Source of the DNA: Actinomycetes bacterium
GTDB taxonomy: Bacteria > Actinomycetota > Coriobacteriia > Coriobacteriales > Eggerthellaceae
Assembly (NCBI GenBank): GCA_023403475.1
Contig: JAEYEL010000043.1
Span: 1-19,884 of the forward strand
DNA length: 19,884 nucleotides
Direction of reading: 5' to 3'
Part shown: in pieces, positions 16,044-19,884 of the stretch
Layout of the letters: each line of letters begins with the position of its first letter
Numbering within the stretch: position 1 is the stretch's first letter
Notes under the pieces: generated by a model
Database searches by the model: none
What the model was told of the DNA's origin: nothing
The model's input: only the letters and a program-made list of their open reading frames with translations
Program-made: the position numbers and the translations under genes

Positions 16044-16691
16044 CTACTCAGCCTTCTTCTCCTCGGCGGGAGCTTCGGCAGCCTCCTTGGCAGGAGCCTC
16101 GGAAGCCTCAGCGGCAGCCTCCTCGGCTTTCCCCTCGGCAGCAGCTTCCTCGAGCTTGCCCTCCGCCGTTTCCTCGGCAGGAGCCTCCACCTCAGCAGCC
16201 TCCTCGGACTTGGCCTTTTCCACCTTGTCCTTTTCGGCATCGTTTTCCGCCTTCTCCACTTTCTTAGGAGAAACCTTCTTCGGAGCAGCCTTCTTGGCGT
16301 CTTTCTCCTCGCCCTTCTTCTTGAAGACAACCGGCTCGGTGACCAGTTCCATGATTACCATGGGAGCATTGTCGCCCTTGCGGTTGCCCAGCTTCATGAT
16401 GCGCGTATAGCCGCCGGGGCGATCTTTGAACATGCCCTGCGCGACCTTCTCGAAAATCTCGCGTACCAGCTCCTTGTCGCCCAGCTTGGCAATGGCCAGA
16501 CGGCGGGAGTGCAGATCGCCGCGCTTCGCCCACGTGACGATCTTATCGACATCGGGGCGAATCTCCTTCGCACGCGACTCGATGGTCTTGATGCGGTCGT
16601 TCAAGAACAGCGCGCAGACAAGGCTTTTCTTCATGGCCTTGGTGTGGCTGTAATCCGTGCCCAGCTTGCGCCCCTTGTAGTTGTGTCTCAT
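16044..16691 (-). CDS. rplQ: Ribosomal protein L17 with a long low-complexity C-terminal tail
   Basis: Component of the large ribosomal subunit near the exit tunnel. Residues 1-120 are a normal L17 core (MRHNYKGRKLGTDYSHTKAM at the start, PGGYTRIMKLGNRKGDNAPM at 92-111). From about residue 123 an extension of some 93 residues follows: first Lys-rich (KKAAPKKVSPKKVEK), then acidic Ala/Glu repeats of the type EEAAAEGKAEEAAAE. Total length is 215, against about 115-130 for most L17. Alanine/glutamate tails on L17 occur in Actinobacteria, so the tail is probably real and not a frameshift. It is the last gene of the cluster, 13 bases after rpoA and followed by a terminator. Confidence 0.97.
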   Translation of the reverse strand: MRHNYKGRKLGTDYSHTKAMKKSLVCALFLNDRIKTIESRAKEIRPDVDKIVTWAKRGDLHSRRLAIAKLGDKELVREIFEKVAQGMFKDRPGGYTRIMKLGNRKGDNAPMVIMELVTEPVVFKKKGEEKDAKKAAPKKVSPKKVEKAENDAEKDKVEKAKSEEAAEVEAPAEETAEGKLEEAAAEGKAEEAAAEASEAPAKEAAEAPAEEKKAE

Positions 16692-16704
16692 GATCTCGTG
16701 TCTC

Positions 16705-17655
16705 CTATAGCTTCAAATTGAGATCCATGGAAATGAGCTTGTCTTTCACTTCCTCGATGGATTTCGCGCCAAAGTTCCTAATGTTCAGCAGGTCGTTTTC
16801 GGAGAACTCGACGAGCTGGCGCACGGAATGGATGCCGGCGCGCTTCAAGCAGTTGTACGAACGAACCGAAAGATCCAAGTCCTCTATCTGCTTGTCAAGC
16901 TCGGCATTCGACTCCTGGCCTTCCGGTGCGAAGATGGAGGGAATCTCGCCGTCCTCTTCGTCGCCCAGATCGGTCAGGCTCAAAAACGCGCCCATGTACT
17001 GATTGATGATGTTGGCGGCACGGCACACGGCCTCGGTCGGATCGACGCTGCCGTCCGTTTCCACCTCCAAAATCAACTTGTCGTAGTCGGTCCGTTGCCC
17101 CACGCGCGTATCGGTGACGTTCAAGGTGCAGCGCCTCACGGGCGAGAACAGCGAATCCACGTGAATGACGCCGATAGGGTCTTCCGTGCGCTTGTTGCGC
17201 TCGGCGGAAACGTACCCGCGGCCCACGCCGATGCGAATGGTCATGTCAAGCTGCCCGCCATCCGCCACCGTGGCGATAACGTGCTCGGGATTCACCAGCG
17301 TGAATTCGGTGGGCACGTCCAAGTCGGCGCCGGTAACGGTGCACGGGCCTTCCGCCGTCACATGCGCGGTCGCTTCCTCAACGTCGTCATTGAGCGCGGA
17401 AAACACCAAGCCCTTCACGTTCAAAACGATGTCGGTGATGTCTTCTATAACGCCTTCCGCAGTGGTGAACTCGTGCTGCACGCCCTCTATCTGAATGGCG
17501 GTCGCCTTCGCGCCATCGAGCGAGGACAACAGCACACGACGCATGCAGTTGCCGAGCGTGTATCCGTAACCGCGCTCAAGCGGCTCCACGATGTAGCGAG
17601 CTACCGTGTCGTTGACTTCTTCCGTTGTAACTGTCGGCCTCATGAACTCCGTCAT
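16705..17655 (-). CDS. rpoA: RNA polymerase alpha subunit
   Basis: 316 residues. The N-terminal assembly domain includes PLERGYGYTLGNCMRRVLLSS, the classic alpha signature, and GRGYVSAERNK. The C-terminal DNA- and activator-binding domain reads LDLSVRSYNCLKRAGIHSV and then LLNIRNFGAKSIEEVKDKL, complete with the helix-hairpin-helix. Alpha nucleates RNA polymerase assembly and contacts upstream promoter DNA. AAGGAGG lies about eleven bases ahead of ATG 17655; ATG 17643 is an alternative with only CGGAG very close upstream. It lies 30 bases after rpsD and 13 before rplQ, in the usual order. Confidence 0.98.
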   Translation of the reverse strand: MTEFMRPTVTTEEVNDTVARYIVEPLERGYGYTLGNCMRRVLLSSLDGAKATAIQIEGVQHEFTTAEGVIEDITDIVLNVKGLVFSALNDDVEEATAHVTAEGPCTVTGADLDVPTEFTLVNPEHVIATVADGGQLDMTIRIGVGRGYVSAERNKRTEDPIGVIHVDSLFSPVRRCTLNVTDTRVGQRTDYDKLILEVETDGSVDPTEAVCRAANIINQYMGAFLSLTDLGDEEDGEIPSIFAPEGQESNAELDKQIEDLDLSVRSYNCLKRAGIHSVRQLVEFSENDLLNIRNFGAKSIEEVKDKLISMDLNLKL

Positions 17656-17685
17656 GTAGGGTTCAGCCTCCTTACTCCGCCGTGA

Positions 17686-18312
17686 TTATTTCGAGTAAAG
17701 TTCGACGATGAGCTGTTCGCGAATGTCCAGGTCGATCTGGTCGCGTTGCGGGAGAGCCAACACGCTGCCCTGCAGTTTCTCGATGTCTACCTCAAGCCAT
17801 GCCGGCACCTGTGCGCGCTCGTTGGAAATGAGGGCGCTCTTGATGACCAGCATGTCTTTTGCCTTAGGGGCAACGGCCACCAAGTCTCCGGTGCGAACGC
17901 GGAAGGACGGGATATCCACGCGACGACCGTTCACCGTGATATGACCATGGCGCACCTGTTGACGAGCCTCAGCACGGGACTTCGCAAAGCCCAAGCGATA
18001 AACCACGTTGTCAAGACGGCTTTCCAGAAGGCGGAGCAGGTTTTCACCCGTAACGCCCTTCTGGCGGCTCGCCATCTCGTAGTAATGGTGGAATTGGTTT
18101 TCAAGCACGCCGTAGATACGCTTGGTCTTCTGCTTCTCACGCAGCTGAATACGATATTCGCTTTCCTTCACGCGCTTCTTGCCAGCTTCGCCGGGCGCAT
18201 AGGCGCGGCGCTCCATGGCGCATTTGTCGGTGTAGCAGCGGTCGCCCTTCAGGAACAGCTTCGCTCCCTCGCGACGGCACAGTCTGCAGTCCGCTCCAGT
18301 ATAACGAGCCAT
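17686..18312 (-). CDS. rpsD: Ribosomal protein S4 (zinc-binding C+ form)
   Basis: 208 residues. Binds 16S rRNA early in small-subunit assembly. Four N-terminal cysteines (9, 12, 26 and 31, in CRLC and CYTDKC) form the zinc-binding site of the C+ form. The S4 RNA-binding domain follows (RLDNVVYRLGFAKSRAEARQ, then VRHGHITVNGRRVDIPS). In other bacteria S4 can repress its own operon; no such RNA element was identified here. Spacing is 18 bases to rpsK and 30 to rpoA. Confidence 0.98.
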   Translation of the reverse strand: MARYTGADCRLCRREGAKLFLKGDRCYTDKCAMERRAYAPGEAGKKRVKESEYRIQLREKQKTKRIYGVLENQFHHYYEMASRQKGVTGENLLRLLESRLDNVVYRLGFAKSRAEARQQVRHGHITVNGRRVDIPSFRVRTGDLVAVAPKAKDMLVIKSALISNERAQVPAWLEVDIEKLQGSVLALPQRDQIDLDIREQLIVELYSK

Positions 18313-18330
18313 AATGTTCGATCCTTTCAG

Positions 18331-18729
18331 TTACACGCGACGACGCTTGCGCGGACGGCAACCGTTGTGCGGGATGGGTGTGCAATCCTGAATGCTGGCA
18401 ATTTCAAGGCCGGCGGCTTGGAGTGAGCGGATAGCCGTCTCGCGGCCGGAGCCCGGGCCTTTCACGAACACGGAGACCTTGCGCAGACCGTGCTCCATCG
18501 CCGTCTTGGCAGCAGCTTCCGCAGCCATTTGCGCCGCAAAAGGCGTGGATTTGCGGGAGCCCTTGAAGCCCACCGTGCCGGCGGATTGCCACGAGATCAC
18601 GTTGCCCTGGGGATCGGTGATGCTTACGATGGTGTTGTTGAACGTAGATTTGATGTGCGCAGCGCCCACGGCGATGTTCTTGCGCTCGGAGCGCTTGATG
18701 CGGGTGCGCACCTGTTTCTTAGCTGCCAC
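18331..18729 (-). CDS. rpsK: Ribosomal protein S11
   Basis: 132 residues; part of the 30S platform near the mRNA exit. Clear signatures: IKSTFNNTIVSITDPQGNVI, SAGTVGFKGSRKSTPFAAQ, and the C-terminal DCTPIPHNGCRPRKRRRV. The N-terminus is Lys/Arg-rich (MAAKKQVRTRIKRSERKNI). Eleven bases follow rpsM, in the standard order rpsM-rpsK-rpsD-rpoA. Confidence 0.98.
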   Translation of the reverse strand: MAAKKQVRTRIKRSERKNIAVGAAHIKSTFNNTIVSITDPQGNVISWQSAGTVGFKGSRKSTPFAAQMAAEAAAKTAMEHGLRKVSVFVKGPGSGRETAIRSLQAAGLEIASIQDCTPIPHNGCRPRKRRRV

Positions 18730-18740
18730 TTCTCGCTACC

Positions 18741-19109
18741 TCACTTCTTCTTTCCGCCGATTTGCTTACGGGGACCTTTGCGGGTGCGCGCATTGGTATG
18801 CGTGCGCTGGCCGCGAACCGGAAGCCCCTTGCGATGGCGCAGACCGCGATAGCAACCTATTTCCATAAGGCGCTTCACGTTCTGGGAAACCTCGCGGTGC
18901 AGGTCGCCTTCGACCTTAAGGTTCGCCTGAATGTAGTCGCGCAGCTTCGTCAAATCGTCCTCTGTGAGATCTTTCACGCGAACATCGGGGTTAACCCCGG
19001 TGTCTGCAAGAATCTTCTTAGAGGTTGTGAGGCCGATGCCGTAAATGTAGGTCAAGCCGACTTCAATGCGTTTGTCGCGAGGAAGGTCGACGCCAACAAG
19101 ACGTGCCAT
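18741..19109 (-). CDS. rpsM: Ribosomal protein S13
   Basis: 122 residues; sits in the 30S head and contacts the 50S subunit and P-site tRNA. It starts MARLVGVDLPRDKRIEVGLT, contains IYGIGLTTSKKIL, and ends with the conserved GLPVRGQRTHTNARTRKGPR plus a Lys-rich tail. Spacing is 20 bases after rpmJ and 11 before rpsK. Confidence 0.98.
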   Translation of the reverse strand: MARLVGVDLPRDKRIEVGLTYIYGIGLTTSKKILADTGVNPDVRVKDLTEDDLTKLRDYIQANLKVEGDLHREVSQNVKRLMEIGCYRGLRHRKGLPVRGQRTHTNARTRKGPRKQIGGKKK

Positions 19110-19129
19110 AGGTTGATTCCCCTTCTTTC

Positions 19130-19243
19130 CTAGCCTTGACGCTGCTTATGGCGCGGGTTCTCGCAAATCACGAGCACCTTGCCATGGCGTCTGATGATCT
19201 TGCACTTGTCGCACATTTTCTTGACCGAAGGACGTACCTTCAT
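19130..19243 (-). CDS. rpmJ: Ribosomal protein L36
   Basis: 37 residues, too short for most gene finders: it begins MKVRPSVKKMCDKCKIIRRH and ends NPRHKQRQG. The zinc ligands Cys11, Cys14, Cys27 and His32 are all present, so this is the zinc-binding form. AAAGGAAG sits upstream of ATG 19243. It lies between infA and rpsM, the conserved position. Confidence 0.97.
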   Translation of the reverse strand: MKVRPSVKKMCDKCKIIRRHGKVLVICENPRHKQRQG

Positions 19244-19269
19244 ATCATCTTCCTTTCGGTAATGCGTTT

Positions 19270-19275
19270 ACTATA
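19270..19275 (-). promoter_or_regulatory. Possible -10 upstream of rpmJ
   Basis: TATAGT on the minus strand (five of six matches) lies about 27 bases before rpmJ. It would supply a separate start for rpmJ-rpsM-rpsK-rpsD-rpoA-rplQ after the terminator that follows infA. No good -35 was found. Confidence 0.35.
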
Positions 19276-19407
19276 TGTTCACGCCCAGCCGCAGACGTTG
19301 TTTCCCACACCTGTCTTTGTCACCTTTGCCGCTTTCGCACGCAAAAGCGCAAAAAGAGAGACGACCCTGCGCACGTGCCGCGCGGGAATGCGCCCCTGTA
19401 ACACACG

Positions 19408-19443
19408 AAAAGCGCACAGGAAAAACCCGTACACCCTGTGCGC
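19408..19443 (-). terminator. Terminator or attenuator after infA
   Basis: GCGCACAGG (minus, from 19443-19435) pairs with CCTGTGCGC (19420-19412), nine bases, followed by TTTT (19411-19408). It begins directly after the infA stop and separates infA from rpmJ, about 170 bases on. The T tract is short, so read-through is likely. Confidence 0.65.
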
Positions 19444-19662
19444 CTATTTGAACCGATAGGTTATGCGCCCGCGGTTCAAATCGTAGACGGAAAGCTCGAC
19501 CGTCACCTTGTCGCCCGGCAAGATCTTGATGTAGTGCATGCGCATCTTGCCGGAAATATGGGCCAATATCTTGTGCCCGTTTTCAAGCTCCACCCTAAAC
19601 ATGGCGTTCGGCAAAGCCTCAAGCACCGTGCCCTCGAGCTCGATCACATCTTCTTTGCTCAA
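19444..19662 (-). CDS. infA: Translation initiation factor IF-1
   Basis: 72 residues, an OB-fold protein that binds the ribosomal A site during initiation. It reads SKEDVIELEGTVLEALPNAM, then HKILAHISGKMRMHYIKILP, and ends RGRITYRFK, a near-perfect family match. The start is TTG 19662, fixed by GGAGGAG five bases upstream and by the usual 72-residue length. The ATG at 19698 would add twelve unrelated residues. Confidence 0.97.
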   Translation of the reverse strand: MSKEDVIELEGTVLEALPNAMFRVELENGHKILAHISGKMRMHYIKILPGDKVTVELSVYDLNRGRITYRFK

Positions 19663-19743
19663 AAGTGCTCCTCCAAGCAGATTGTCGTTAAGCAGCAACG
19701 GTAGATGGTATCAAAGCGAACTGGGAAAACCTGAAAGAGAGAT

Positions 19744-19778
19744 AAAAAGACACAGAAAACCAACAACCTTGCTGGTTT
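19744..19778 (-). terminator. Probable terminator upstream of infA
   Basis: On the minus strand AAACCAGCAA pairs with TTGTTGGTTT (19769-19778 and 19757-19766; one G-U, inner pairs opening to a loop), then T-rich sequence with five T at 19744-19748. It would end a gene lying to the right of the window. Bases 19779-19884 hold open frame but no protein I recognise. Confidence 0.5.
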
Positions 19779-19884
19779 CAGAATGACCTGCTTGTCAGGC
19801 CTGCGGTCTGATGCCGCGCAGCTTCCCGCCAAAGCGGAAGCCGCCAGGTATTCGCGCAAAGCGCAGCCGCCTTGTCGGCTTGAT

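Noticed and set aside
15714..16721. A 335-codon open frame on the plus strand opposite rplQ
   Set aside because: Its Ser/Leu/Gly repeats are the antisense of the L17 Ala/Glu tail, and it has no start signal.

Overview
The window looks like chromosomal DNA from a moderately GC-rich anaerobic actinobacterium, most likely Coriobacteriia, family Eggerthellaceae (relatives of Eggerthella, Slackia, Gordonibacter). This placement is an inference. It rests on a Tat-exported molybdopterin oxidoreductase with B, chaperone and NrfD partners, an actinobacterial-style infA-rpmJ-rpsM-rpsK-rpsD-rpoA-rplQ cluster, a Veg-family protein and an orphan EcfT. No single marker fixes the genus.

Layout. Positions 1-1268 (+) hold the end of a SUF iron-sulfur assembly locus: a sufS cut by the window edge, then sufE. 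Next come a GC-rich AAA-ATPase-like/PD-(D/E)XK protein of unknown function (1406-3019, +), a Veg-family gene with an extended -10 promoter (3210-3548, +), a tRNA-Ala(CGC) with its own promoter and terminator, and a class II Fic enzyme (4004-4831, +). Positions 4832-5142 have no gene but hold a three-copy 33-bp repeat and a strong hairpin. Positions 5143-10066 (-) form a four-gene respiratory operon: catalytic molybdoenzyme, four-cluster ferredoxin-like subunit, TorD-like chaperone and NrfD-like quinol anchor. It is driven by a promoter that overlaps a perfect 15+1+15 inverted repeat. A second NrfD-like gene (10288-11214, -) lies directly upstream, divergent from a coupled GntR(YtrA-type)-slipin pair (11549-12891, +). 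Enolase, an orphan ecfT, a 59-residue LEA-like protein and the ribosomal/rpoA cluster fill 13065-19662, all on the minus strand.

How the genes fit together. SufS and SufE supply sulfur for Fe-S clusters. The respiratory operon would need such clusters heavily: 16 cluster-ligand cysteines in its B subunit plus one N-terminal cluster in the catalytic subunit. The catalytic subunit should be Tat-exported, guarded by the TorD-like chaperone, and wired to the quinone pool through B and NrfD. The substrate cannot be read from sequence. The right third is housekeeping.

I did not find a clearly new multi-gene system. The best leads are the operator-like repeat and unusual cysteine spacing of the molybdoenzyme operon, its neighbouring second NrfD, the GntR-slipin pair with ATTGC/GCAAT palindromes, the 33-bp repeats, and the long acidic-lysine tail on ribosomal protein L17.
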